Positions 1 through 11,988 of a DNA stretch of 64,000 nt are shown here, in pieces (positions within the stretch are counted from its first letter, which is position 1; every line of letters begins with the position of its first letter). The notes beneath the pieces were generated by a model, which was not told the DNA's origin, did not search any database, and was given only the letters and a program-made list of their open reading frames with translations. Where the stretch lies: assembly GCF_032118995.1 (NCBI RefSeq), contig NC_092661.1, positions 18,549,185 through 18,613,184 on the forward strand. The letters run 5' to 3'. The position numbers were made by a program, and so were the translations under genes. This stretch comes from Asterias amurensis (taxonomy: Eukaryota; Echinodermata; Asteroidea; Forcipulatida; Asteriidae).

Positions 1-163
1 ATCTGAGGTCTCAAAATTAAATTTGTGAAAACTATGGCACTTCAGAGGGAGCCATTTCTCACAATGTTTTATACCATCAACCTCTCCCCATTACTCGTCA
101 CCAAGTAAGGTTTAATGCTAATAATTATTTTGCGTAATTACCAATAGTGTCCACTGCCTTTAA
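1..163. mobile_element. MITE family A copy, cut by the window start
   Basis: It contains gagggagccatttctcac and the terminal accaatagtgtccactgcct. Confidence 0.65.
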
Positions 164-1195
164 GTGAGTCTTCCCATAAGTTCCTACAAGGGAGACATAA
201 ATGTATGGAAATACAGAGTGTCAAGCTAATTATAACACTTTCTATGTAAGCTCATTGTGTTAAGGGAGTTTTTGAGAAAAAAACAACTACGTGTATTTCC
301 TTATTGCCACATATTCTCTTGTTCAAGTGGAAGGGATTAGTGTCCCTCTAGGACTGCTCGTCTCCAGCCGTGGCCTTTTCAGTGATTTTATGGGTCAAGT
401 TGAAATAAGTTGAGATATATTGAGTTATACAAGGAGAAATTCCTTTGTCAGCAAAGAAATATTGAGGTACATCACCACAGGATCGGTGACCAATGTCAAA
501 GAAAGTGATGAACAGACCAATAGTAATCATCAAATTCAAACTTAGTTGTATAAATGTTCAGTGAACTTTTGAACTAACCAATCTCGTCTGGCATCAGTGA
601 CCAGCAAAAGTTAAGGCTTTAAAAGTCATGCACAGTATAGGCATCAGGAGTCATTCCAAATTGATGAGCACAGTGGTGAACTTTGGTAAACCTGTGAGAT
701 GGAAGATCGGGGTCATCATAGCCATAGCTTAGGGTGAGCTTTTGATCTTTGATGTTATAAGTTGTAGTTTTAACAGTCAGTTTTTTTGGAATTGATATTA
801 CCGTATTGGTTGTAGTATTTCTTGTGTTTATGTGAGTTTACTATAATACAAAATGTATAACTCTTCCTCAAGAACTTTAGTTCCATCCAAATATCTAGAA
901 TATTGTGACTGTGATTATGTTAACCTTTCTTACAATCAGGGAAAACAATGTTAGGTTTCATTGATGTGGAACTGATTGTATTCATTGTCTCATGCTTCAT
1001 TTATATTGAGAGTTACTCCATTTTATTATTATCTTAAATATCAGTCTGAGTTTGGTCATACTGATGAGGTGTAAGAGTAACATTTGCTGAAAGCTTCCGT
1101 CTTCTTGTTTCACATGTTTGTCTTGTATTTCTGCTAATTTAAAATGTTTTACAGTTGAAGTCTATTTTGGGAGAAGTGGTTTCGATTGAGAATTG

Positions 1196-1556
1196 TTAAA
1201 GGGTCTATGTAACTTTTGTAGGACAAAAAGCACAATGTCCACAGATTTACACTAAACTTACACAGTTTGAAGATAATGATAGTAGAAAGCTTCCCTGAAA
1301 ATATTACGTGCTGAGGTGCTGTAGTTTTGGGGAAATGAGTAAAACAATGTCATGAAAATAATTTTCGTCTCATGAGACGAAAATTATTTTAAGCATTACA
1401 AATGTATTTTCATGACAATGTTTTACTAATTTCTCAAAAACTACAGCACCTCAGTAAGTAATATTTGAAGGGAAGCTTTCCACTATCATTATCTTCAAAC
1501 CCTGTAAGTTTAATGTAAATCTATGGACATTTTGAAAAGGTACCCAAATCCTTTAA
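1196..1556. mobile_element. MITE family B, long foldback copy
   Basis: It is a near-palindrome with a centre at cgtctcatgagacg and ends TTAAAGGG / CCTTTAA. Arms share gctgaggtgctgtagtttt and its inverse. Confidence 0.75.
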
Positions 1557-2811
1557 ATCAAATTGCTTAATTTTGTGGTTATAACGTTAATGTTGATTGT
1601 ATCACACAGCACTTTAGTTCAAAGAGTTGTAATCATTCGCATCACAATGTCTTTATTTTGGCCTCGTGCATGTATGTAGTATTGCATAAATCCATCTGTG
1701 AGTCCAGTCCTGGGTTTTGAGAACAAGGACAAAGCTCTAACAACTATCCAAGTTTGCTAATAAGACTGCTTTATGATTTGTTTTGATTCCTAATGAAGGT
1801 TGTTCACAAAGTGACCTTTGAACTACAGTGTTTATCTCAGTTTATGGTAATAAAGATGTGTATTCTAAACCCTTGTTCTCTATTTACTCTCTATTTACAG
1901 GGGCCTGTTTTCAGCAGTTAGAGTCTGTTTTGAAAAACTCTGTTTTTCACACTAAGGTCAGTTTGAGTCTATTTTCTATTTTAGGTTGTTTTGAATATCG
2001 ATTTCGTCTAGTTCAGATCCAATTCTAGATCTGTATCAGTTTATGTCATCTCCCACCGGTGATGTGTTTACTGTTGCTACTTTTTTGAACGTTTCTCTTA
2101 CGTTTTTAGTTCATCCGTTTTTGCATGTCACAAATCAGTGACCACGGCAAATCACCTGCTGGCATCTTAGGAATTTTGTTTAGGGTGTGGCAAGACTCTT
2201 TTTCATTACACAGGTACCTTGCTGATGGTATTTCTTATCTCTTCTGTTTCTGGTTCCGTTTTGGTCAAGTTCGCCGTATTTTCCGTAGTCAACCCCAGCT
2301 AGTTTGTCATTGACAATTTCGTAAGTAGTATATTTCTACATTGTATAATATTTAATGTCACTTATTGCAATTGTATAAATGTATTGGTTATGGTAAAATT
2401 ACTTCCTGTCTATTTTGATGATTCGGGCTATTTGAAGTTATTTTTCTAGTCCAAAAGCTATTCTGTATTTATTTGGGATCCAAAATAGATTCAACACTAA
2501 ATTTGGGTATGCAAAGGTTTTATGGTGCCACTGGCAAAGTTGTTTTATTCTCCAAAGTCTTATTTTGGACACAACATGTTTGTTTCTTAAATTACTTTTA
2601 TTATACTGTTTGTATTTCCAAACAGTTTTGTTCTATCCTATCCCAGGTTTATTCTATACCAGGTTTAAACCTCTGTACATAACCGTAATGTCTCACTGTG
2701 TTGATTGAAGTGATTTTCCCCAGAAACAATTTGTAAGTTTGGTCTATAATTGTTATAATTGTTCATCGTTTGTTATCGAATTGGTGCAACGTTGATTTGA
2801 TGAAGCCTTTA

Positions 2812-2985
2812 ATAATTGCTTTCTTTAATCAATCTGGAGACCCACAATTGCTCATTTTCTTTAATCTTTTTGGAGGGTATTGATTGTTTATTTTCTTATA
2901 ATCTTTCCGGAAACCTTCAATTGCATTTTCTTTAATATTTCTAGAAACCTCTGATTGCTTGTTTTCTCTAAATACCCTTCTTGTA
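2812..2985 (+). repeat. Degenerate tandem repeat
   Basis: There are about four loose copies of a unit like caattgctcattttcttta followed by atctttctggaaacc. Confidence 0.5.
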
Positions 2986-3329
2986 TATTTGATTTGATTA
3001 TTGAGTAAATTAATTAACTATTTCATTATTTGTTATTTTAGTTCACCTGCTCCTCGCCGAGTTATAAAATAAACTACCAAGTCGATTTACACAATTTGTC
3101 TACCGACTGTTCATTAATTGCGTCATTACAATGACAGTTTAAGTCTATTTGGATGAAGTTTTTGAACAGTATAGTCAGAACAACTATTTTGTGTGCATCT
3201 GTAGAGTTGTATTGAGTTTACCCATTGAAACCCTGTGTGAAACTACACTAAACACCAATCATCTGAGAGGTTTGAATATTTTACATAAATAACGCTTTAT
3301 TTGAAAATATTTAAAGGAATCATTTTGTG

Positions 3330-3800
3330 ATGTGTAAAAAGAATGCATCATGTATAATGAAAATAAAAGGTGGAAAAGCTGATCCATTGCAGCTAGTGTT
3401 TTTTGTGACAATTGTGCAACAGACCCTTCCCATGAAATATGTAAATTGCACATAGCACGTGCGCACTATAACGTTTTGGTTGGCAAAATGAGGGAACATC
3501 GCGCTGTTTTATACACGGCTAATGGGTGCGTGACGCAGATGCGATTGCGCGTCTGCTTAGTGCACAACTCTAAGGTGTTTGCCAACCAACAGGGTCTGTA
3601 CGCATGCGTGAATGTAATAAGCATATTTCATGGGATGGGTCCATTGCATCTTGTTCACCAAAAGCGTATAAGCATATTACAACAATATTCATAAATACAC
3701 GGGATAGTTTATCTATTCTGATTGGTCGAGAAAAAATCACATGGGCATGTTGAAATGTGCAACAATGGTGAGAAGTGCATTTTAACACTGGATGGTATGC
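3330..3800 (+). repeat. Local duplication, left copy
   Basis: It shares agaatgcatcatg, ggaaaagctgatc and ttgcatcttgttcaccaaaa with 4437..4716, interrupted by the MITE at 3422..3641. Confidence 0.65.
3422..3641. mobile_element. MITE family F (220 bp foldback)
   Basis: It has inverted ends GACCCTTCCCATGAAATATG / CATATTTCATGGGATGGGTC and is closely related to 38870..39087. It interrupts a locally duplicated segment whose other copy (4.5 kb) lacks it. Confidence 0.75.
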
Positions 3801-4007
3801 AAGAATTTGCAGGTGCTTATTTATGCTTCATGCAATCAAAACAGATTGGTACTCTATTATTAGTAAGCGTTGTATGAGCATCGCATTTAATTTGACCATT
3901 CTCAAAATAGTGCCCAATGATGTGACAGAAAATGAAAATGTACACTCAGACTTCATGCTCCCCCGTATTATTTTGGAAACTGCATTGTTTTTTTTTAAAA
4001 GCATTCT

Positions 4008-4220
4008 ATAGGTGTTTTGGTCTTAGAAGCATTAGATTATTTGATTTGGGTTTTATTTTTGTTTTAGAAGCATTCAATTGTTTTTGGGGTCTTAGAAGCA
4101 TAAGATTGTTTGATTTTTTTTTTTTTTTTTGGGGGGGGGGGGTTTCACTTAGAAGCATTCATTTTTTTGATTGTTTTTCTGTTGATTGTTCAACTGTTTT
4201 GGGGTTTAGAAGCATTTAAT
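4008..4220 (+). repeat. Tandem repeat with ttagaagcatt core
   Basis: ttagaagcatt recurs about five times at roughly 40-60 base spacing, with a T/G homopolymer run at 4116-4142. Confidence 0.6.
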
Positions 4221-4436
4221 TTGGTTCCATTGTTTTAATCCAATAAAAATGTTCAAACGTAAAGTATACTTTTGAAAAGTATACTTTACCTTTAAACATT
4301 TTGTATCAATATGAAATCATTCATCATACCTGTACACTTGTTAAAAAAAACTTGATTTCTAACTTTTAACTGAAGTTACAAACACTGCTTGTATGTAAGT
4401 AAATGACGTTTTACTTGGAAATACTTTTAGTTTTGT

Positions 4437-4716
4437 AAGAAAGTGTAATAAAGAATGCATCATGCATTTTGAAAATAAAAGATGGAAAAGCTGATCAAAG
4501 AATTAATACATTGCAGCGGTTAAATTTTTGTGACAATTGTGCCATTGCATCTTGTTCACCAAAAGCGTATATATATATATATATATATTAAAATAATCTT
4601 CATACCAAGGATCCATTCTGTATGGTCGAGAGGAGATCACATGGGCATGTTTAAATGTGTGAAATATAAACATGGTGAGAAGTGTTTCAACATAATGCGT
4701 GGCACGCAAGAATATA
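4437..4716 (+). repeat. Local duplication, right copy
   Basis: It is the uninterrupted partner of 3330..3800 (gacaattgtgccattgcatc marks the empty site). It contains an (at)n run at 4568-4589. Confidence 0.65.
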
Positions 4717-5280
4717 AAATCAGGTAATAATTGCTGACAAACAATTGAAAATGTATGTACAGTACTACTTGTACTTTCCATACATTACAAAGTACAGTGA
4801 ACTTGAAAGCGTAAACTTTTGTTGTTGTTGCTGGATTAAAAACATTGACAACAAAGTGAAAAATGTGTTTACTTCGAAACCATGGCTTGGCTTCAGCTAC
4901 CACGTAGGATCACTCGGTTATTTTGAAAACATGCCATTTCAGTAAGGGACTTCAATTAGGAAGGCAGAGCACTGCAGCCAGAGCCAAAACCATAGGTTTT
5001 AAGCATGAATGTGGCACTCTGAAAGACTGGCATCCAGACCGAGATTATTGTTCATTGCGTGACTAGGTACATTTGTACAGGTAGGAGGAAATAACATGCA
5101 TGGGTGTTTTTGTTCAAAATCAATTCATGCTAGAATATGCAAACTCATAAAATGAGGTTGTTTTGTCTGAATGGTTTGACATTACAAGTGAAGTATGACA
5201 TTTCTCATCAAGGGAACCCCCTTTTAGGAATAGATTGAGCAATAACAGCTCAACTTTTACATAAAAAAGACCAACAGACT

Positions 5281-5409
5281 TTATAACTTTCAGAACTCAA
5301 TCCAGGCTTCTACACTGACAACAGAAAGAAAATAAACTTCCAATAGTAACTCAAACACATCACATAAATATTTAGGATTGGTTTATGAAAACAGTACTTT
5401 GACTTCAAG
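5281..5409 (+). other. Likely noncoding first exon, MYND copy 1
   Basis: The donor AAG|gtgagt at 5409/5410 follows sequence containing gaactcaatcc, which resembles the block before the equivalent donor of copy 3 (ggactcaactcc). The start codon exon at 6053 is preceded by an acceptor (gtgtcttag), so a 5' UTR exon is required. The start of this exon is a guess. Confidence 0.45.
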
Positions 5410-5455
5410 GTGAGTATTCAAAGTTTTTGAAAAGCCAAGAGTTAACTTCATGCTT

Positions 5456-5696
5456 TAAAGGCAGAAGTAATTTTCCATAAATTTGATTTTGAGACCTCAG
5501 ATTTAGAATTTGAGGTCTCGAAATCAAGCATCTGAAAGCACACAAAGGCATTTTTTCTTTCATTTTTATCTCGCAACTTCGACGACCGATTGAGCTCAAC
5601 TTTTCACAGGTTTGTTGTTTTATGCATATGTTGAGATACAGCAAGTGAGAAGACTGATCTTTGACAATTACCAATAGTTTCCAGTGTCTTTAAAAC
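5456..5696. mobile_element. MITE family A copy, truncated
   Basis: It contains ttatctcgcaacttcgacg and the right end accaatagtttccagtgtct. It lies in the 5' UTR intron of MYND copy 1. Confidence 0.65.
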
Positions 5697-6052
5697 AAAT
5701 AAATTCAAACATGTGTTCCTAAAGTGGATTTAAATCAACTACCAGATGTATCAAATTATGGATAAATTAAAAAGAAACCACAACGGAAACTGGCTGGATA
5801 AATTTCAACTAATTTTGCATTTAACAAAGAAAAGTTGACTAGATCAGGACTAGATCAGGACAACTGCAAACTTCGGATTAATAGTGGTTTACCAACTGAA
5901 CTATATCTAGCACTATGTCAGCGACCTGGCCCTCTTATTAAAAAAACTTTGTTCAGGGGTTGCCAGTCAGAAGCCGTTCAAGGAGTAACTGCCATATTTT
6001 TAGAGATAATTTAAGTTAATTTTGTTTCTCTTTTTGTGTCTTAGAAATAAAC

Positions 6053-8147
6053 ATGGACGTTCAGTGTGGACATTGCTGGCGTTGTGAAGATCAACTGGAA
6101 CAGACCATTCACTGTCCTGATTGCAAGATGGCGGAGTATTGTAGCTCAACATGTGAAGAAAGAGACAGAGCTAGACATAGGAGTAGAGAGTGCCCTTTAT
6201 TTGGAACAAGATCATGCAACAAATGCAACAAGAAGGGTACAATGAAAGAGGTATGTTGGTAAAAGGACTGGAGAAATTTCCATCACCAACGGCTCCTAGA
6301 ACATGAATTTTGAAAGTTGAAATAACCCAACAAAATTAATTTTCTTTTGGATTAGGACCGGTATTTTGTTTTCTCTGGTTTTGATAAATAACAATTGGGA
6401 ACTTTTTATTTGAATAACACTATAATCACTTCACATTCTTAACTCTTTCTTTCAGTGTGGAGGTTGCAACATAGCATGGTACTGTAACAGAGAGTGTCAA
6501 AGAAGAGACTGGGTCAACCATAAAGATTTTTGCATCAAGGCCAAGGAAGAAATCAAATCAACAGCAGCTCAAATTAGACAACTGCACTTCACAATGCGTA
6601 CAGACAGACTTGGTGGTTTCCCTTACTATTTTGGAAACACTATTGCCAAAGACTTCCTTCAACTTGATAACAATGAATGGTCTGATGGGTCAATAAAGAA
6701 AACTAACTTGAACAGGGGCTATCATATTTTGTCAGCTGGTTGCGGAGACTTGTGCAACACTGTTTTGACTATTGCTTCCCTTCCTGCCAGGTACCAGGGA
6801 AATCTTTACATCACTCTCAATGACTTTGACCCGTTTGTCATGGCAAGGAATGTCTTGTTTCTCTTTATGTTGGTTCGGTTTGCAGACACTGAGGGAATTG
6901 AGAGCAGTCTGACTACCATCTGGTACTCAGTTCACATTACAAAGAAAGAGTATGACTTGATCAAGACCAGCTTGGATGAGCTCGTTCAGATGACCCCTCA
7001 AAGTCTCACAGAGGTCACTCAAGGGTTGGTCAAAGTTCAAGATGAAGATCTTGCAGTCATGAGTCAAGTTTGGGACAAATGGAGATCACTTGAATGCCAA
7101 CGAGGGAAACCATCCTCAATCAATCTCAGAAAACAAAGAAAAACTGCATTTGAGAACCATATACAGGAGTATGGAAAGTATTCTTTAACCAATCGCTTGC
7201 CGCCTTCTAAAGTTAAAGAACAGATGGATGAATGGTTTGACCATGGATTGTTCCTACCACAAGAAACAAAACAAACATCAATGTCTTTTGATAACCCAAC
7301 ACTGACAGGACGTAGAGCTGAATCAGCTCCAGGTTATGAACTCTTAATGACATTTGAAAATGCACCAAAAGCAAGACCAAATGATTATGCATTTGTGTAC
7401 TGCATCAGACCAGATTCACATCCCTTTAAAGTGTGGGATTGCTTGAGAGTGAGGGAGTCCGAGACCAGACCCTACCCAACCCCTATGGTGATGTACCACA
7501 ACTACATCACAAAACTCCTCCAGAAAGTCAACAGTTTCATCCAGAAAGGAAAACTTAACATCCAAGTTTCTTTGGCCAACTGTATGGACTTTCCTCCGAT
7601 ACATCAGTCTCTCAAGATGTCAACCTATGACAGGATCTTCACATCCAATGTTGGTGACTTCATCGGTTTTGCCAAGCTTTTACAACTGTTCAAACCACTT
7701 CTAAATTCAAGTAACCACTACTCAGTACTTGTTACTGAGACAATAAACTGGACACAATTTCTACCTCAGGCTGTCTGTCAACCTGGGAACACAGAACATG
7801 CATCTTGCATTGCATCATACTGCCTGGACACAGGCAGGGATTCTGAAGAGCTTATGAACAATGTTGATATTGGAATTCATACCTGGGGGGACTACTTTGA
7901 TAATGCCCCTTACTTTCTTGCATATCTGCGTGCACAAATCATGGCAGGGGGTCTTGGGGTACCACCATTGACCAATGTGCCTTCATTTGGTGAAGTGATG
8001 AAGTACAATGGTCTAGAAATGCGTGACTTTCGTAAGAAGCTGAATCGTCTTGTTCCATTTCAGTATCGAATCAATGCTCGTGACTTGACTCTGATATATC
8101 TCTGTGACAGAGCAGTGGAGTGGTTTCTGCCACACACTGATGGCTAA
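6053..8147 (+). CDS. Double MYND-finger / DUF4470-like protein, copy 1
   Basis: Coding exons are 6053..6250 and 6456..8147 (phase 0 join, donor gtatgt, acceptor ttcag), giving 629 aa. Two MYND zinc fingers come first. Finger 1 uses C8, C11, C21, C24, C30, C34, H42 and C47. Finger 2 uses C55, C58, C67, C70, C76, C80, H88 and C92, and the intron falls inside it between C58 and C67. A region with SAGCGDL and LNDFDPFVMARN follows, which resembles the DUF4470 domain found beside MYND fingers and at the N-terminus of dynein assembly factor DNAAF3; the fold looks methyltransferase-like (inference). MYND fingers usually bind proline-rich peptides, so a scaffold or assembly role is possible but unproven. 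The start ATG lies 8 bases after a conserved acceptor (cttag), so a noncoding exon precedes it. This is the first of three tandem paralogues and has the shortest intron (205 bp). Confidence 0.9.
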
Positions 8148-8341
8148 AGGGCAAATGAAGTTCGACATAAGTTCAATATAGCTTAAAATCTGATTGGGTG
8201 CATGTAGATCTTACATATCAATGTAAAACGTTGTACTAACAAAACTGACAAGGAATATTTAATGAGGATTGAAGCATGGAGGTAGAAAAGTGGCAAAATG
8301 TGCATTTACTCTAAAGCAATCGCACAACATCGATAAAGAGT

Positions 8342-8681
8342 TGCCCAAAGGCCCGCACTTCGTGTATCACAACTTCTATATAAAATAACAAACCTGTAAA
8401 AATTTAGGCTCAATCGGTCATCGGAGTTGGGAGAAAATAACGGAGAAACCCACCCTTGTTCCCGCACGTTTGGCCGTGTAATGACAAATACATCCGTTAC
8501 TCTCGATATCGAAAATTGATAATTGTTTTATTTAAGGTTTTCTCAAAAAGTAAAGCATTCCATGGAATAATATTTCAAGGGAAGTCTTTCACCATTACCT
8601 TCTGTAAATCCTGTAAGTTATTTGTTAATCTGTGAACTTTTAATTTTTCTTCTGTTCAGAAATGTCCAATGGCTTTAAGTG
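8342..8681. mobile_element. Repeat family C copy
   Basis: It shares long blocks with 47640..47996, such as ggctcaatcggtcatcgg and ggaataatatttcaaggg, and lies after MYND copy 1. Confidence 0.65.
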
Positions 8682-8977
8682 CTTAGCTTCAATTATTGAT
8701 ATGGAAGTCAAAGCGTTTCAAAAAAGCCTTATAAATAATCATGGCACCTGGGCTAACCTTTTTTCATTCAGTCACATGCAAGTAAAGAGTTCAGCCTGGC
8801 AAGTTGCTTTGTGCAAAGTTTGTGACAAGTGCATTCTACTTGATTCAATTAAACCTGGAGTAAAGAGTGACCAAACACACCTTTTAGGATTGGAGACATA
8901 CATTTAATCATGTTCATTATATTCCAATGACACAATGACCTGTAGAAACAATATTATACAAATAATGAATGTTTATG

Positions 8978-9095
8978 AGTGCTATGGTGCGAATATGTTC
9001 ATGAGTTGAAAGATGTTCTATTCAACAAGGCGGAGCTGAGTTGAATGGAACATTCCATCTTTCAACAAATGAACATATTTGCACTATTGCACAAA
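8978..9095. mobile_element. Foldback element after MYND copy 1
   Basis: gtgcgaatatgttcatgag and gttgaaagatgttctattc pair with gaatggaacattccatctt and gaacatatttgcac. Confidence 0.5.
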
Positions 9096-9466
9096 TGAAA
9101 AACATTCCAAGTACAGTAGATCTTTGTCATTTTGATTGGAGGGTAAAACTTTCAAAATAAACAAAGGAAAGCGTAGGCCTACAATTTCTAACTGGAAATT
9201 ACACCCATTTTGTTTGGGTCGGTCTGTCTGACAATGTGCGTTCAGCTATTTTGAGACACGCAGAAGCCGAATGCTATGTGCCTCAGCGTGCAATAGTACT
9301 TTTTGATGGAACGAAAAATGCACACTGAGTGACGTAGTACTATGCTATAGTACTTTTATTTGCTATCACGTGACGGACAATCCTCCAATCAAATGGCAAG
9401 AATCTGCTTGAGTGTTATATAAACTAAAAAAAAAATATTAAAATAGATGTTAAATTTGCATCAGGG

Positions 9467-9563
9467 ATAAAGAAGTTTAATTTTGGTTTTTACCCATACA
9501 CCGATGTGTGTTACCACTATGTACTCAGTACTTTCCCGAGTCCTATGAAAAATATCACAGGCG
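9467..9563. mobile_element. SINE body fragment
   Basis: It shares ttttacccatacaccgatg and cagtactttcccgagtcct with the 16.0 kb SINE, without the tRNA-like head. Confidence 0.55.
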
Positions 9564-10375
9564 TATTACTAACAATTGTTGCTTTAATAACAATCTGATA
9601 AAAACCAGATTTCAAGTTATAGTATTTAGACTGAATTCAACCTGCAGGAACATCTTCAGTTACAAAGGTCTAATCTTTGTGGACAAACAATCTGTAGAAT
9701 TGAAACTCTGTTAAGTTTGCTTTTGTAGCCTAATAGGTTTATCTAAACAAGTACGCCTTGCATGCTTTAGTAATTAATAACAATGCATTTTGTGGTGAAG
9801 GGTCAAACGCAGTAACTAATTTTAACTGTCTGTCAGATATTTTTATGCTTTATTATCCAAACTGCTAGTTAATATTTGATGGTGATGGGTTATTAATGTT
9901 GGAACTAAGAGAGTTATTGTAATTAATTTTATTTGTTTATTTGTTTCAATGATGACTATAATTATAACCTTATTAGCACTTTTTTATAAAATCGATACAA
10001 AGCGCTTAAGCAATACAAAAGCAACCAAACAAAAGGGGTACAAAAACTACCCGTTTTTACAAACAATAACAATGCAATGTGTTTGAATTACAATCTGATA
10101 AAAACAATCTTAAGACTGATACTGTTTGTGTGCAAAGAAGGTCTTACTTATTAACCACAATTATGGTCTACTTTTTATTTGCAGTGAAATAGGAACAGTT
10201 AAACCAAAGGCTTGTTATTGTGAGCTTTGAACAGGACCCCTAAGTGTATGAATTGAAATCTTCCCCAAACCAATGGTGTAAAATATGTTGTTGTTATTGT
10301 AGTCAATTGTATGCCAATACTTGATCAAAGTTACTTTACTTCCTCATTTTTTACTTCCTCAAATTTTTAAATTGT

Positions 10376-10590
10376 GCATTCATGCCTACAGTTTCTACTC
10401 CTTGTTAAGTCAGAGTTTTTTGTCTTGTAATTTTTAATAATAATGAATTGTCAGTTTTATCAAATGTTTATCAAATTTAATCAAATTTTATCTTTTTTGT
10501 GCATTCATGCCTGGAGCTTTTCTTCTCTTCTTTTAAGTCTGTGTTTTTTGTTTTTTGTCATTGTTAACAATAATGAATGTAAACACGCCA
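10376..10590 (+). repeat. Two-copy local duplication
   Basis: gtgcattcatgcct...aataatgaat appears twice about 125 bases apart. Confidence 0.5.
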
Positions 10591-11109
10591 ATTTTAGTCT
10601 TTTTAACTTCTGTCGTGTATTTTGTGATATTTTTAATAAACCATAATGAATTGAAGAAAAAAAAATTGAATTGAATTTAGGAAGAAGTTTCACGCATGCT
10701 AGATAGAGCTCAAGTTTAAACTATACGCAGAAACAATTTTCCCCCTTTAAATTGTATACTGAAAAGGGGTCAAAGATGAATAAAGATGAAATGAAAAACT
10801 GCTGAGTTTAAGAGAATAAAATATCAAGGTCTTTGGCAAACATATTTCAGTTTCCTTGGTTGTTCATTCAGGCTCAACTTTGTTAAGCCCTCCCATAAAA
10901 AATACTCTACAATGTTGAATTAGATCTTTTCAAAATTAAATTCAATAGTAAATTTGACACTGAACAAAATTTGTATTTTTATAAGAATCTATGAGAATGA
11001 CAATGAATAGTGTGTTATCAACGCCCTAAATATTTGTTTAGCAACATGGTACTTTTTATTATGAGGCTCATTGTGTTGTTTACATTGCATGAGAAAATGT
11101 CAACACCCT

Positions 11110-11195
11110 AAAGTGTGGTGGCGCTATACAGCCAAGGTCAATGCTACTGTACAACTGTACACATGGGGAAATACCCAGCACAGTGCAATAACAAC
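11110..11195 (+). promoter_or_regulatory. Upstream block shared by MYND copies 2 and 3 (copy 2 side)
   Basis: It contains ggtggcgctatacag and cccagcacagtgcaat, both found at matching places upstream of copy 3 (about 17850-17930). It lies 150-250 bases before the proposed first exon end, so it may hold promoter elements. Conservation between paralogues is seen; promoter function is inferred. Confidence 0.3.
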
Positions 11196-11299
11196 CAGGG
11201 CTGATACATGGTGCTACATGTCCATGACTCCTTCTTCATATGTATGGATGTTTTTTGTGTGTGCAATAAACCAACTAGAAGTCGACAACAATGCGCTCA

Positions 11300-11354
11300 T
11301 GATAATTCATCTGGAGATCTGTATTAACTGACCCATTTAAAAAGATTATACCAG
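11300..11354 (+). other. Likely noncoding first exon, MYND copy 2
   Basis: The donor ACCAG|gtgagtag at 11354/11355 matches the copy 3 donor context (AAAAG|gtgagtag) and precedes an acceptor (tttctaag) just before the ATG at 11989. The 5' end is not defined. Confidence 0.45.
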
Positions 11355-11691
11355 GTGAGTAGGAAAATTGCAAGTTTTTGTTTAAATCGTTGTTAATGTG
11401 TAAAATTTGTGTTTCAGTATAAGAAAAGTGTGTGTTTTCTATTTTTTTTAATTTTTATTAAATGAATGCTAAGGTGTTGAATAAGTAATAACTTTAATTT
11501 TAAACAAAAAACAGTGAGCATATATTCAGAATTTGTACTCAGTGCCATTTTTTTACAGAAGTTATTATAGCGATGCTTGTTTTAGTGTTTCCTTATTCTT
11601 AAGGCAAGACAGACTTTGAATGTTTTCTTTGAAAAAGCAAATGATACAATGTAGGTAGAAAACATCTCAAAAGTGTGGTTAAATTTAGCAA

Positions 11692-11951
11692 AACTAAGGC
11701 CTGCGCTAAACATCGCACTTTTGCCGAGCCGAACTCAAATGTTTTCAATTCGATTCGACACGGCAAGAGCGCGATGTTTGTCACCGCGTCGTGCTGCTAC
11801 CGCGTAGCACGGCAGGGCTTGCCATGCCACACGGAAGTGCCGAACTTAAATAAAAGGTTTGCACTAAACGTCGCTCTTTTGTCAAATTTAATTCCTAATT
11901 TTATTTGAGTTCGACACGACAAAAGTGCGACGTTTAGCGCAGGCCTTAATG
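11692..11951. mobile_element. Foldback MITE in the 5' UTR intron of MYND copy 2
   Basis: The ends aaggcctgcgctaaacatcg and its inverse (cgacgtttagcgcaggcctt) flank internal inverted blocks. It lies 38 bases before the ATG. Confidence 0.65.
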
Positions 11952-11988
11952 TATTACTATTTTTTGTCTTTGTTTCTAAGAAATAAAC

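Larger units (their letters stand above)
1557..5280. other. Gene-free left flank
   Basis: Apart from the listed tandem and foldback repeats I see no exon with protein similarity. Short open frames here look like chance. Confidence 0.5.
8682..11109. other. Intergenic DNA between MYND copies 1 and 2
   Basis: It holds a foldback element, a SINE fragment and a two-copy duplication. The part from about 10.3 kb resembles 17.1-17.45 kb upstream of copy 3 (for example gagaataaaatat.aaggtcttt). No coding exon seen. Confidence 0.5.
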
